From: Prunella strophiata
Lineage: Eukaryota > Chordata > Aves > Passeriformes > Prunellidae
Assembly (NCBI GenBank): GCA_036583965.1
Contig: JAZBQD010000005.1
Location: forward strand, 1,900,126-1,964,125
DNA: 64,000 nt
Direction of reading: 5' to 3'
The notes under the pieces were generated by a model, which was not told the DNA's origin, did not search any database, and saw only the letters and a list, made by a program, of their open reading frames with translations. A program made the translations under genes and the position numbers. Of the stretch, positions 9,833 through 42,428 are shown piece by piece. The first letter of the stretch is position 1; every line of letters begins with the position of its first letter.

Positions 9833-10499
9833 GTTATATTTGCAGCATAAATAAAAGGCACGTTACATGTTTGGTATGACACGGCCGAGGGCTGGGGGAG
9901 GCTGGGACGTGTCCCCCGGGTCCCCCCGCGGCCCCGGGCCCCGCGGGGCTGTGAGGACCCGCTCACAGGAGCCCGGGCGGCGCTGGGGGTCCCTCGGGGG
10001 CGGCGGGGGTCGGGTCAGACCCGCGGCGGCCGATCTACGATATATGGGTGCGTATACGATATGGACTGGTAAGATACTACACAGGTACTCGGGGGTCCTT
10101 TTTTGGCTTCTTCCATTATTGATCGTCAAAGCTCGTGGCACAAAGCAGCTGGGGGGTGGGGGGCACGCCCGGGACCCTCCTCCCGTGTCCCTTCGGCACC
10201 TCCCGGGCTCGTTTTGGGGCGGGACCGGGGCGAACAGAGCAGGAACGGGTCCAGAGCCCCAAAGTGACACAATTCCCACCTGAGCCAAGAATTCCGGACA
10301 AAACACCAGTGGGGGGGAAACAGGCACCGACTCTTCCCACCCCGCCCGATCCGGGGGCATTTGGAGGCTGAAACGGGAGGAAGAGGAGTCCCCCGATGGG
10401 GCTCCCCGGGGTCTGGTTTGCAGCCATTCGTTCCTATTCAATAATTCCGACAAAATCCACAAACCCCAAATCCCTGCAGCTGATCCCGCGCTCCGGGAC

Positions 10500-10618
10500 C
10501 CAGGAGGGGACAGGAGTGGGGACAGGAGCGGGGACAGGACAGGAGCGGGACAGGAGTGGGACAGGAGGGGGGACAGGAGCGGGGACAGGAGGGGGGACAG
10601 GAGGGGGGACAGGAGGAG
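10500..10618. repeat. Short tandem array, ~10-13 bp unit
   Basis: Repeats of 'ggggacaggag' and 'gcgggacaggag' inside the probable ATF7 3' UTR. Confidence 0.85.
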
Positions 10619-11933
10619 GGCTCGGCCCCCCGGGATTCCCGGAACCCGGGCTGGCAGAGCAAAGTGCAGGTGCCCGGCGCTGCCGAGCGGGGCCGGGGGC
10701 TGCCACCCCCAGCAAAGCGGGAGGAATCACCGCGGAGCAGAATCAGGGGGTTCTGCCCCAAAACTGGTCACAAAGTGAGGAGTGGCTGCTGTTGGGGTAG
10801 AACACACGTGGAATGGGCACGGGAAGCTCCAACCCTGTGAGTGAAGCATCTGCAGACCCAGGTACGGCTAAACCCGGATCCAGCTCGTTCCCTGACCACG
10901 TCTGGAGCTTCCCCACGCTCTTTTTCGGGATTTGCAGAATTTCCAAGGCACTGGCGATGGGGGATGTGGGAATGGGGAGCTTCGGGGCATGGAGGGATGG
11001 GGAGAAAGCTGCTCCTGCACCCCCATCCCGAGGGGGCCACGAGGATTGCCGGGCTGAGGCAGGAAAACCCCATCAGACAAAACCCAGCCACTCTTAGCGC
11101 CCCGAGGGTAAATGAGGGGCTGGGGAAGCTGCTGCCTTGATCCAAACACTACCCTGGCTTTTCCAGCCTTTGCTCATTCCTGGCTCTGCCAGCGAGGCCC
11201 CCACAGCAAACGGGGACCCAGCGGTGGGACCAGCCCAGAGCTCAACTCCTCCTCGCCTCCTCTTCCCCTGATGGACCCAGGGCTCCACCGCACCTCGGGA
11301 CGAGCTGCTGGACCCTGCACCTCCTGCAGACCCCCCGAGCATCCCCCAGAACGACCCTGACCCCTCCCTGTGCCTCACCTGGACCCTGCTGGCCACGCAG
11401 AAACATCCCGGTGGGGACAGAGGGGAGCCCTGGGCTGGGCTTTAGGAGCAGCCTTAAGGGGGGAAAAGGGGGTTTGGGGGATATGTGGGACCCCAACAAG
11501 AGATTCCCGAGACTGGAGCAGAGAGAGGAGCTGGGATGAGCAGGAGGAAAATGGGGAGTGAGGGAGCAGCAACACAAACCCACCCCAATCCCAATCCTGG
11601 TCCCAGCTGAGGAGGAGCTGCACGAGAGGGAGGGGGAGAAGCAGGATTCCATCGCTGGGAAAACCCCAAACCTCGGGACTTTCCCATCAGTGCTGAGATC
11701 CCAGACTCCTGCTCAGCCTTGGCTTTGGGTTTTGCTGTCCCTGGGAACCTTCCAAGCGTGGAGGAACCAACCAGAATCACCTGGACAAACCAACCTGGCT
11801 CCAAAGTGGCGAGTGCGACCTGAGGGGGGGCTTGGCTGAGGAGGGACTGAGGGGCAGGAATTCCAGGGGCTGGAGCAGATCCATGGACCAGGACAAGATT
11901 CCTTCCACATCCCACAAACACACGGCAGCCCTT

Positions 11934-12112
11934 CCCATTCCCCATTCCCCATTCCCATTCCCATTCCCCATTCCCATTCCCCATTCCCCATTCCCCATTT
12001 CCCATTTCCCATTCCCCATTCCCATTCCCCATTCCCATTCCCCATTCCCATTCCCTATTCCCATTCCCATTCCCCATTCCCATTCCCCATTCCCATTCCC
12101 CATTCCCATTTC
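11934..12112. repeat. (CCCATTCC)n-type array
   Basis: About 180 bases of 'cattcccc' and 'cattcc' alternating with 6 and 7-8 base spacing. It has no stops in several frames. Confidence 0.92.
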
Positions 12113-12734
12113 CTGGAGCCACACAGGGACACTCAGGAGAGAGCCCAGTGTCCACCCACAGGACAGGGGACCCCATCCCAGCTCCCCCCGTGGAGGGTGG
12201 GATCTGACCCTGCCCAGGGTCGGGAGTGAATCCTTTGTCTGCTCTGGCCAGGAACCAACCCCAGCCCCGTTCCTGGCTCCCTCCCCTTGAACAGACAACA
12301 ATCCCATGATTTAAGGCCACCATTACTGAGGTCACCGAGGTCCACGAGCTGATCCTGGACTGTGGGCTGGCTTTGCCCAGGGGAGCTGGGGCTGGGGGGC
12401 TCTGGAGCTCCCGTTGTTGTCACTGCCAGCTGGGCACTCCCTGTGTGCCACTGCCAGAGCCCATTTCCAGGGAATGCTGGAGCAGCCCTGGCCAGGCCCT
12501 CCCTCCCCCAGCACCTGGAGCAGCCCCTGAGCACCCAGGAACCCGTCTGTGCCCTTGTCCCAGCTGCTGGGGCACACACCCAGAGCAGTCCAGCTTCCCA
12601 AAATCCACGGCTGGGGCAGGGGCAGGGGCTGGGGCTGGGGCAGGGAGGAGCCCTCGGTCCCGGGCAGCCCAGAGCTCAGGGAGGCTCCTGGTGAAGGTGC
12701 AACGATTTGGGGAGTGGGGACGAGCCAGGGAGCA

Positions 12735-12905
12735 GCACGGGGACAGCATGGAGTGCCACAGCCTGCCCTGGGGACAGCATGGAGTGCCACAGCCTGCCCT
12801 GGGGACAGCCAGGAGTGCCATATCCCCCTGCCCGGGGGACAGCCAGGAGTGCCACATCCCCCTGCCCAGGGGACAGCCAGGAGTGCCACAGACCCCTGCC
12901 GGGGG
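12735..12905. repeat. Tandem array, ~31-35 bp unit
   Basis: About five copies of a unit with 'ggggacagc', 'ggagtgccaca' and 'ccctgccc', becoming more diverged towards 12900. It lies just downstream of the ATF7 stop on the minus strand. Confidence 0.85.
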
Positions 12906-13095
12906 CCGGGGCCGGGGGCTGGCCCGCAGGTTAGTGTCAGCCACTCGGATCCCGGACCCCGCCCTTCCCGGGGGCGCCAGAGCTGCCCTTAACTCACAAC
13001 AGAACAGAACGAAAAGAACAAAACCCCCGACAGGAAAGGGGAGATCCCGGCGGCCCCGCGGGCGGGGCTGGGTCAGTCCGTGCGGCCCGGGGCCA

Positions 13096-33236
<20,141 letters not shown>

Positions 33237-33354
33237 CTGCAAGGAAACCGTGCACAAAACAGGGACTAAATGAACCTGCTCTGGGCTGTACAGCACGGCC
33301 TGTGGGTGGGGTGGGGGAGAGGGCTGGAGGTGATGGCTGGGGGGCTCTGATGGG

Positions 33355-33690
33355 GGGACAAGGGACAGGCTGTGGGAGAAGGGGACAGGCTGTGGGAGAA
33401 GGGGACAGGGTGTGGGACAAGGGACAGGGCTGTGGGAGAAGGGGACAGGCTGTGGGACAAGGGACAGGCTGTGGGACAAGGGACAGGCTGGGGGACAAGG
33501 GGACAGGGTGGTGGGGCACAGAAACAGGCTGTGGAGAAGGGAAGTCAGAGCTTGGGAGCACAGGAAGGCTGTGGAGAAGGGGACAGGCTGTTGGACAAGG
33601 GACAGGCTGTGGGACAAGGGACAGGACTGTGGGAGAAGGGACAGGCTGTGGGAGAAGGGGACAGGCTGTGGGAGCATGGGGGCAGAGGGG
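33355..33690. repeat. Minisatellite, ~19-20 bp unit
   Basis: Copies of 'aggctgtgggagaaggggac' and 'aggctgtgggacaagggac', interrupted at 33530-33570. It lies upstream of the zinc-finger exon in transcript direction. Confidence 0.93.
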
Positions 33691-36314
33691 AAAGCCTCCA
33701 CCAGGGGTTCTGCAGAGTGGGGGGCAAGGATTTTTCATAATCTGGGTTTTAGGTGATGGAAATGCTCAGAAATTCTGAATCCCCAAATTCCCACTCCATT
33801 GCTGGCTGAGGAAAAGGGGAATTTGCTGCAATTGGGGCAACTTTTCCTGTGTGGGCTGAGGCAGAGCTGGCCCTGGCTGGAGATTCAGCTCCTGAGTTTT
33901 TATGGAGCCAGGGAGGGGGAACATCCCCCCCCCAAAAAATCCCAAAACCTGCGGGGAGAGCTGCAGGATCGACCCCATCCCTCAGGGAGGGCAAAAACCC
34001 CACAGGAGGCTTTGGGGCTGGCTTTGGGGCCGGGCAAGGCAGACAAAGGCAGGAGGGAGGGCTGAGCAGAGGGGGAGCGAGGCAGGGACGGGGTTAAAGC
34101 ACAGCCCCATAAAGCCCAGGATGGATTGCAGTCTCTCCTAATAGACTGCGACAAACTCTGGGCAGGGAAACGCTGCAGCAGCAGAGCAGCAGCACGAGTG
34201 CATTCCTGCCCCTTCCCCTTCCCTCCCGCCCCCCTCCCAAGCACCCCAAACCCCCCCAGAGCCACCTGCTCCTGAGGGGCTGCTCCAGCCTGACACCCAC
34301 TTGGGGCCTCTCCACGGCGTTATTTATGGCTCTGCTGTTTTAGCAAATAAATCTGAGTTTTTGAGCTGAGCACAGCGTGGGGACAACCCCTCGGTGGCAG
34401 GGGACACCAAGAGCTGGGCCCACCCCCCCCAGCCCCTCTTCCCTGGGCTCAAGGACAAGGGGGTCACGCAGAGCGTCCTTCAGAGCTCACAAGGAGCTGT
34501 GCTGCTTGCACAAATTTGGGCTCAAATGTAGAGAAATCGGAGCTGGTGGGAGAAGAGCCAAGAGGTTTTTGCCTGTGGAACTCCAGGAAGAGACTGAACC
34601 CCGTCTGCCCCAGCTCTGTAACCAAACCCTAAATAAACCTGAAATAAAATTTCTCGACAGTTCGGCCAAAATCTGCCTGATCTGGGCTTTTCTTTCCTCC
34701 CCGCTGCTCTGCTCCAGCCTCCCATAAACCCTTTTTGTCCGAGGAGCTTCCGCAGATCCCGGCGGCCCCGAGCCGCTCAGAACAAAGGAGCAGCGAGCGG
34801 GGCAATGAATTCGGGAATTCGGGAATTCGGGATTCGGCGGCGCCGGTCCCGCCGCGGCCGAGGGGCCCTGCAGGGGAAGGGACACCCACATTTTCCCTGC
34901 TTTTGGCCCCCAAATTCCCGGGGTTTATGGAACTCGGTCGCCCGCGGTGGGAGCCGGCTGGGATGGGGTGAACCGAGGGAAATAAACCCGGGTTTTGTGC
35001 GGGCTTGGGATGAATATTTAGCAGGCGGGCGGCGTCGGAAATCTGAGCACCTGAGACGGGGGTGGGGGAAAACGAAAAAGAAGAAAATTCCCAATTCTCC
35101 CGCTCCGTTTTGTGCTAAATAAATGTGATTTTTAGGTCAGGGAGGGAAGAGCGGGAGGTGCAGAGCAGGGTCGTGTCTCTCCCACCAGCCCCAGCCCGGC
35201 CTCGCCAACGCCAGGTTTATTTTAATCTTTCATTTTCCTTCATTGCCGGATTTTTTTTTTTTCCCTAATTTTTTTTTTTTTTTTTCCCCGGCACTTTCCG
35301 TGCGTCGGGCGCGCGTTACAGCTCTATTTAACATCTTTATGTGGGCTCACAGCTCGGGAGCTCTCTCCTTCCCTGCGCAGAAATGCTCACAGACACAATA
35401 TATCTTTCTGCACACATTTCCAAACGCCGAAACCCAGAGGCTGAGTCTGGCACTCGGGTTCTAAATCATGTCATTTTACACAGAGAGGGGAAGCAGAGGG
35501 GGAGAGGAGGGGGGGAAGAGCAGGGAAAAAAATGGAATGAGTTAAAGCCACAGCACTGGCTTTAATATTTAATCTCCTTCCATCAGCAGCTGACATACAG
35601 CAGGGTTATTTCAGCTGCTATTTTGCGGGTGTCGGAATTAAAAAGAAGATGTTGGCTGTAAAGTCTTTGGGGCGAGGGACAGGAGCAGGCTGAGCGCTGC
35701 CAGCCGGCCCCGGGGGTTTCCCAGGCTGGAGCTGCCTCCTGCAGCCCCGAATTCGGCGTTTTTCCCTCAAGGGCCCCGCGGAGCCGGGCCGGGCCGGGCC
35801 GGGCCGGGCGAGCCCGCGGGTGCCGATGCACGAACGGCCCCGAGGCGCCGGCAGCTCGCTCCCCGAGGGGCTGTGCCAGCTCCGGATGAATCAATAAATA
35901 AATAAACGCAAAACGCGGCGCACAAACAATGCCGCAGCTGCCGCTGCAGCCCGAGCCCGGGCGGGCGGGCCGGGATTTCTCCGGCGGGTTAACGAGCACA
36001 ACACGAGCGCCAAGGGCTCGCCTGGCTGCTCGGGGCTCTCCTGGCCTCTGGAGAGCCGGTGTTTGCTGCGGAGGGGGCAGGAGGGTGCCAGGAGCTCCGC
36101 CGGCAGCTCCGGCTGGGTTTAGCCTCGCCAGTCTCGCCCAGAGCCCGGCACCGAGCGGCTCCCGGGCCGCAATTCCCGGTGGAACTCCGAACGGTGCCGG
36201 GCTCCGACAGCCGGGAGGGCTGGGGGGGCTGCGGAGCCGCTCACGGCGGAATTAACGCGATTAATTAACGAGCTGTCAGCACCGCGGGGAGGCTGAGCCC
36301 TGCTCCGACCGTGA
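33691..36314. other. Probable ATF7 5' intron, unique islands
   Basis: About 2.6 kb of mostly unique sequence without a recognised exon. The part near 35540-35660 (ggctttaatatttaatctcc) and the AT/CpG mix at 35880-35930 look conserved. A four-fold 'ccggg' run sits at 35776-35800. No ATF7 start exon was found here. Confidence 0.45.
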
Positions 36315-38394
36315 CTCGGCACTGGAGCCACCCTGGCCACGGGGCTGGAGCCACCGCGGTGACAGGGATGGAGCCACCGCGGTGACAGGGCTGGAGCCAC
36401 CGCGGTGACAGGGCTGGAGCCACCGCGGTGACAGGGATGGAGCCACCGCGGTGACAGGGATGGAGCCACCGCGGTGACAGGGATGGAGCCACCGCGGTGA
36501 CAGGGATGGAGCCACCGCGGTGACAGGGATGGAGCCACCGCGGTGACAGGGCTGGAGCCACCGCGGTGACAGGGATGGAGCCACCGCGGTGACAGGGCTG
36601 GAGCCACCGCGGTGACAGGGCTGGAGCCACCGCGGTGACAGGGATGGAGCCACCGCGGTGACAGGGCTGGAGCCACCGCGGTGACAGGGCTGGAGCCACC
36701 GCGGTGACAGGGATGGAGCCACCGCGGTGACAGGGCTGGAGCCACCGCGGTGACAGGGATGGAGCCACCGCGGTGACAGGGCTGGAGCCACCGCGGTGAC
36801 AGGGCTGGAGCCACCGCGGTGACAGGGCTGGAGCCACCGCGGTGACAGGGATGGAGCCACCGCGGTGACAGGGCTGGAGCCACCGCGGTGACAGGGCTGG
36901 AGCCACCGCGGTGACAGGGCTGGAGCCACCGCGGTGACAGGGCTGGAGCCACCGCGGTGACAGGGCTGGAGCCACCGCGGTGACAGGGCTGGAGCCACCG
37001 CGGTGACAGGGATGGAGCCACCGCGGTGACAGGGCTGGAGCCACCGCGGTGACAGGGCTGGAGCCACCGCGGTGACAGGGCTGGAGCCACCGCGGTGACA
37101 GGGCTGGAGCCACCGCGGTGACAGGGCTGGAGCCACCGCGGTGACAGGGCTGGAGCCACCGCGGTGACAGGGCTGGAGCCACCGCGGTGACAGGGCTGGA
37201 GCCACCGCGGTGACAGGGATGGAGCCACCGCGGTGACAGGGCTGGAGCCACCGCGGTGACAGGGATGGAGCCACCGCGGTGACAGGGCTGGAGCCACCGC
37301 GGTGACAGGGCTGGAGCCACCGCGGTGACAGGGATGGAGCCACCGCGGTGACAGGGATGGAGCCACCGCGGTGACAGGGATGGAGCCACCGCGGTGACAG
37401 GGCTGGAGCCACCGCGGTGACAGGGCTGGAGCCACCGCGGTGACAGGGATGGAGCCACCGCGGTGACAGGGCTGGAGCCACCGCGGTGACAGGGATGGAG
37501 CCACCGCGGTGACAGGGCTGGAGCCACCGCGGTGACAGGGATGGAGCCACCGCGGTGACAGGGATGGAGCCACCGCGGTGACAGGGATGGAGCCACCGCG
37601 GTGACAGGGCTGGAGCCACCGCGGTGACAGGGCTGGAGCCACCGCGGTGACAGGGATGGAGCCACCGCGGTGACAGGGCTGGAGCCACCGCGGTGACAGG
37701 GCTGGAGCCACCGCGGTGACAGGGCTGGAGCCACCGCGGTGACAGGGCTGGAGCCACCGCGGTGACAGGGATGGAGCCACCGCGGTGACAGGGATGGAGC
37801 CACCGCGGTGACAGGGCTGGAGCCACCGCGGTGACAGGGCTGGAGCCACCGCGGTGACAGGGCTGGAGCCACCGCGGTGACAGGGCTGGAGCCACCGCGG
37901 TGACAGGGATGGAGCCACCGCGGTGACAGGGATGGAGCCACCGCGGTGACAGGGCTGGAGCCACCGCGGTGACAGGGATGGAGCCACCGCGGTGACAGGG
38001 ATGGAGCCACCGCGGTGACAGGGATGGAGCCACCGCGGTGACAGGGCTGGAGCCACCGCGGTGACAGGGCTGGAGCCACCGCGGTGACAGGGATGGAGCC
38101 ACCGCGGTGACAGGGATGGAGCCACCGCGGTGACAGGGATGGAGCCACCGCGGTGACAGGGATGGAGCCACCGCGGTGACAGGGCTGGAGCCACCGCGGT
38201 GACAGGGCTGGAGCCACCGCGGTGACAGGGCTGGAGCCACCGCGGTGACAGGGCTGGAGCCACCGCGGTGACAGGGCTGGAGCCACCGCGGTGACAGGGC
38301 TGGAGCCACCGCGGTGACAGGGATGGAGCCACCGCGGTGACAGGGCTGGAGCCACCGCGGTGACAGGGATGGAGCCACCGCGGTGACAGGGATG
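36315..38394. repeat. Minisatellite, 23 bp unit (~89 copies)
   Basis: Core 'ccaccgcggtgacaggg' followed by A or C, then 'tggag'. The period is exactly 23 bases from 36348 onwards, and the first copy (36315) is diverged. Almost the only variation is the A/C site. With no stop in any minus frame, three overlapping ORFs of more than 1,200 codons arise and cross into the next array. Confidence 0.98.
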
Positions 38395-39986
38395 TGCTGT
38401 GACCCCGCGGGCACCGGGACCCGGTGGCTGTCCCGGGTGAGCGCTGTGCCGTGACCCCGCGGGCACCGGGACCCGGTGGCTGTCCCGGGTGAGCGCTGTG
38501 CCGTGACCCCGCGGGCACCGGGACCCGGTGGCTGTCCCGGGTGAGCGCTGTGCCGTGACCCCGCGGGCACCGGGACCCGGTGGCTGTCCCGGGTGAGCGC
38601 TGTGCCGTGACCCCGCGGGCACCGGGACCCGGTGGCTGTCCCGGGTGAGCGCTGTGCCGTGACCCCGCGGGCACCGGGACCCGGTGGCTGTCCCGGGTGA
38701 GCGCTGTGCCGTGACCCCGCGGGCACCGGGACCCGGTGGCTGTCCCGGGTGAGCGCTGTGCTGTGACCCCGCGGGCACCGGGACCCGGTGGCTGTCCCGG
38801 GTGAGCGCTGTGCTGTGACCCCGCGGGCACCGGGACCCGGTGGCTGTCCCGGGTGAGCGCTGTGCCGTGACCCCGCGGGCACCGGGACCCGGTGGCTGTC
38901 CCGGGTGAGCGCTGTGCCGTGACCCCGCGGGCACCGGGACCCGGTGGCTGTCCCGGGTGAGCGCTGTGCTGTGACCCCGCGGGCACCGGGACCCGGTGGC
39001 TGTCCCGGGTGAGCGCTGTGCCGTGACCCCGCGGGCACCGGGACCCGGTGGCTGTCCCGGGTGAGCGCTGTGCCGTGACCCCGCGGGCACCGGGACCCGG
39101 TGGCTGTCCCGGGTGAGCGCTGTGCTGTGACCCCGCGGGCACCGGGACCCGGTGGCTGTCCCGGGTGAGCGCTGTGCTGTGACCCCGCGGGCACCGGGAC
39201 CCGGTGGCTGTCCCGGGTGAGCGCTGTGCCGTGACCCCGCGGGCACCGGGACCCGGTGGCTGTCCCGGGTGAGCGCTGTGCTGTGACCCCGCGGGCACCG
39301 GGACCCGGTGGCTGTCCCGGGTGAGCGCTGTGCTGTGACCCCGCGGGCACCGGGACCCGGTGGCTGTCCCGGGTGAGCGCTGTGCCGTGACCCCGCGGGC
39401 ACCGGGACCCGGTGGCTGTCCCGGGTGAGCGCTGTGCCGTGACCCCGCGGGCACCGGGACCCGGTGGCTGTCCCGGGTGAGCGCTGTGCCGTGACCCCGC
39501 GGGCACCGGGACCCGGTGGCTGTCCCGGGTGAGCGCTGTGCTGTGACCCCGCGGGCACCGGGACCCGGTGGCTGTCCCGGGTGAGCGCTGTGCCGTGACC
39601 CCGCGGGCACCGGGACCCGGTGGCTGTCCCGGGTGAGCGCTGTGCTGTGACCCCGCGGGCACCGGGACCCGGTGGCTGTCCCGGGTGAGCGCTGTGCCGT
39701 GACCCCGCGGGCACCGGGACCCGGTGGCTGTCCCGGGTGAGCGCTGTGCTGTGACCCCGCGGGCACCGGGACCCGGTGGCTGTCCCGGGTGAGCGCTGTG
39801 CTGTGACCCCGCGGGCACCGGGACCCGGTGGCTGTCCCGGGTGAGCGCTGTGCCGTGACCCCGCGGGCACCGGGACCCGGTGGCTGTCCCGGGTGAGCGC
39901 TGTGCTGTGACCCCGCGGGCACCGGGACCCGGTGGCTGTCCCGGGTGAGCGCTGTGCCGTGACCCCGCGGGCACCGGGACCCGGTG
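38395..39986. repeat. Minisatellite, 52 bp unit (~31 copies)
   Basis: Unit of 52 bases containing 'gaccccgcgggcaccgggac', 'ccggtggctgtcccgggtga' and 'gcgctgtgccgt'. The only frequent variant is C/T in 'gctgtgc[c/t]gtga'. It abuts the 23 bp array with no spacer; the last unit is cut at 'ccggtgcgttcgg'. Confidence 0.98.
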
Positions 39987-40164
39987 CGTTCGGAGCCATT
40001 CCCCCCCTGCGGCTGCCCCTCAGCTAAAACTGCAGCGAGATTTAAACCCTGAAATGGTATTTTTGGCTCTGGCGACTCCAGGCACGCTGTGTCTCTGCCT
40101 TTCCCTTTAAAATGCTGCTCCCTCCTGCCCCGTGATTTATTCCGGGTCCTTCCTTGTGTGGAGG

Positions 40165-40196
<32 letters not shown>

Positions 40197-40859
40197 ATAA
40201 TAATAATAATCGAACTCTGGGCAGCGCTGGGTGAGGAATCCCCGGCCCAGCAGCCCCACAGAACATTGTGCAAAGCACCAAAATTGGGATTTTTCTCCCC
40301 TTTTTCTTGTCTGCTCAGATAATTGGTTTTTTGTAGGATACTCCCCAAAGTTCCCTGCAATTTTACACAAAGAGCTAAGCGGGTTCTGGAGCCCACCCCA
40401 TCCCACCGCGATCCTCCTTGGCCAGAAGGGCAGAGCGTTTAACTGGGAGTAGGTAAATAATTTAATTTACATTTCTATGGCTTGGCTTATCCCAAAGGGC
40501 TTCTCAGGCGCAGCCCCCTCCCGGAATGCAGGTGTTCGGGCAGGGGGAGGAAGCATCTGGCTCCCTACGTGAGGAGCCAAGGACGTCCGGGGCAAAATCC
40601 TCCACCCGCTCCGCATTCCGCGGCCCTTGTTCATTTTCCCCTTGAATTTCACGGGATCTCCCTCCCGGGGCAGAGCCGAGCGGATCCCGCGGATCCCCCC
40701 GCGCGGTCGGGCAGCTCTCACCGCCAGACCCGGGGAAGCTCCCGAGGCCGCGGCTGTGGGAAGGAGCAGATGGAGGAGCAGGGTTACGGAGCACCTGGGC
40801 GGGGGCAGCGCCGTGGTTCGCACAGCTGGGCACACCTGGGCACAGCTGGCCCCACGGAG
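39987..40859. other. Unique island between arrays
   Basis: About 870 bases including an A-run at 40166-40190 and an ATA-rich patch. No gene is seen. The AT-mixed part at 40440-40500 may be conserved. Confidence 0.45.
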
Positions 40860-41212
40860 CGGACCCCCAAAACCCCGCGGGATGGGGATTTTGGACCCCC
40901 AAAACGCCGCGGGATGGGGTTTTTGGATTCCCAAAACCCCGCGGGATGGGGTTTTTTGGACCCCCAAAACCCCCGCGGGATGGGCTTTTTTGGACCCCCA
41001 AACCCCCGCGGGATGGGGATTTTTGGATCCCCAAACCCCCGCGGGATGGGCTTTTTTGGACCCCCAAAACCCCCGCGGGATGGGGATTTTTGGATCCCCA
41101 AACCCCCGCGGGATGGGGTTTTTTGGATCCCCAAACCCCGCGGGATGGGGATTTTGGACCCCCAAAACGCCGCGGGATGGGGTTTTTGGACCCCCAAAAC
41201 GCCGCGGGCACG
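40860..41212. repeat. Minisatellite, ~33 bp unit
   Basis: About eleven copies of 'ccgcgggatggggatttttg' and 'gacccccaaaac' with variation in the T and C runs. Confidence 0.95.
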
Positions 41213-41524
41213 CCGCGATCCCGCACGGCGGAGCGCTCTGAAATGCCGCTCTCCTCTCCATCCGAGCGCGGGTGATTAACAGCCGGGTGTTAATTACCGC
41301 TGCCGCGGGAGGCAAGGGGAGCGGCCCCGCGGTGATCACCGGGGTGAGCAGGAGCGGAGCCGGCCCCGCATCCCCCGGGATGCCGCTCTGGATGTGAATC
41401 AGCCCCGAGCGCCGGCAGCGCCACAGCCCCTCCGGGTGACCTTGGGCGAGCCATCAATCCCGGCCCGGCCCGGCCGCAGACAGGGGAGGCTGCATCCTCC
41501 ACCGAGCCCGGCGGGCCGGTGACA

Positions 41525-42045
41525 AAGGAGTCACAGCCCCTTCCCCAATGCAGTCACAGCCCCTTCCCCAAATGCAGTCACAGCCCCTTCCCCAGGGCAG
41601 CCACAGCCCCTTCCCAATGCAGTCACCAAGCCCCTTCCCCAATGCAGTCACAAGCCCCCCCTCCCAAATGCAGTCACAGCCCCCTTCCCCAAATGCAGCT
41701 CACAGCCCCTTCCAGGGCAGTCACAGCCCCTTCCCCAGGGCAGTCACAGCCCCTTCCCCAATGCAGTCACAGCCCCCTCCCCAAATGCAGTCACAGCCCC
41801 CTTCCCCCAATGCAGTCACAGCCCCTTCCCCAATGCAGTCACAGCCCCTTCCCCAGGGCAGTCACAGCCCCTTCCCCAATGCAGTCACAGCCCCTTCCCA
41901 AATGCAGTCACACGCCCCTTCCCCAATGCAGTCACAGCCCCTTCCCCAATGCAGTCACAGCCCCTTCCCCAATGCAGTCACAGCCCCTTCCCCAATGCAG
42001 TCACAGCCCCTTCCCCAGGGCAGTCACAGCCCCTTGCCCAGATGT
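41525..42045. repeat. Minisatellite, 22-23 bp unit
   Basis: Copies of 'cagtcacagccccttcccca' plus 'atg' or 'ggg', with many single-base length changes, more than in the neighbouring arrays. Confidence 0.95.
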
Positions 42046-42051
42046 CAGCTC

Positions 42052-42428
42052 CAGACCCTAAAACAAACCCTAACCCAAACAAATCCTAACCCAAACCTCA
42101 GCTCCATGACCCCAAAACAAACCCTAACCCAAATGCCATGACCCTAAAACAAACCCTAACCCAAACAAACCCTAACCCAAAGGATGGCTCCAGACCCTAA
42201 AACAAACCCTAACCCAAACAAACCCTAACCCAAAGGATGGCTCCAGACCCCAAAACAAACCCTAACCCAAACAAACCCTAACCCAAAGGATGGCTCCAGA
42301 CCCCAAAACAAACCCTAACCCAAACAAACCCTAACCCAAAGGATGTTTCCAGACCCCAAAACAAACCCTAACCCAAACAAGCCCTAACCCAAAGGATGTT
42401 TCCAGACCCCAAAACAACCCTAACCCGG
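42052..42428. repeat. Telomere-like interstitial array, 53 bp unit
   Basis: About six copies of a 53 bp unit containing two 'aaacaaaccctaacccaaac'-type blocks and a 'ggatggctccagacccc' spacer. Each unit has two CCCTAA telomere words. Confidence 0.93.

Larger units (their letters stand above)
9833..13095 (-). other. ATF7: Probable ATF7 3' UTR
   Basis: Continuous sequence below the ATF7 stop codon with no exon signals. The part at 9835-10450 is complex, non-repetitive and AT-mixed (for example gatctacgatatatgggt), unlike its surroundings, as expected for a conserved UTR end. The remainder contains several short tandem arrays listed separately. Confidence 0.45.

Noticed and set aside
36119..40396. 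1,425-codon minus-strand ORF (and two overlapping ones above 1,200 codons)
   Set aside because: They are translations of the 23 and 52 bp arrays, open in all three frames because the units have no stops. The repeated peptide cycles through frames and no family is recognised.
42052..42428. True chromosome end (terminal telomere)
   Set aside because: Only isolated CCCTAA words in a longer unit, with unique sequence on both sides; it is at most an interstitial relic.
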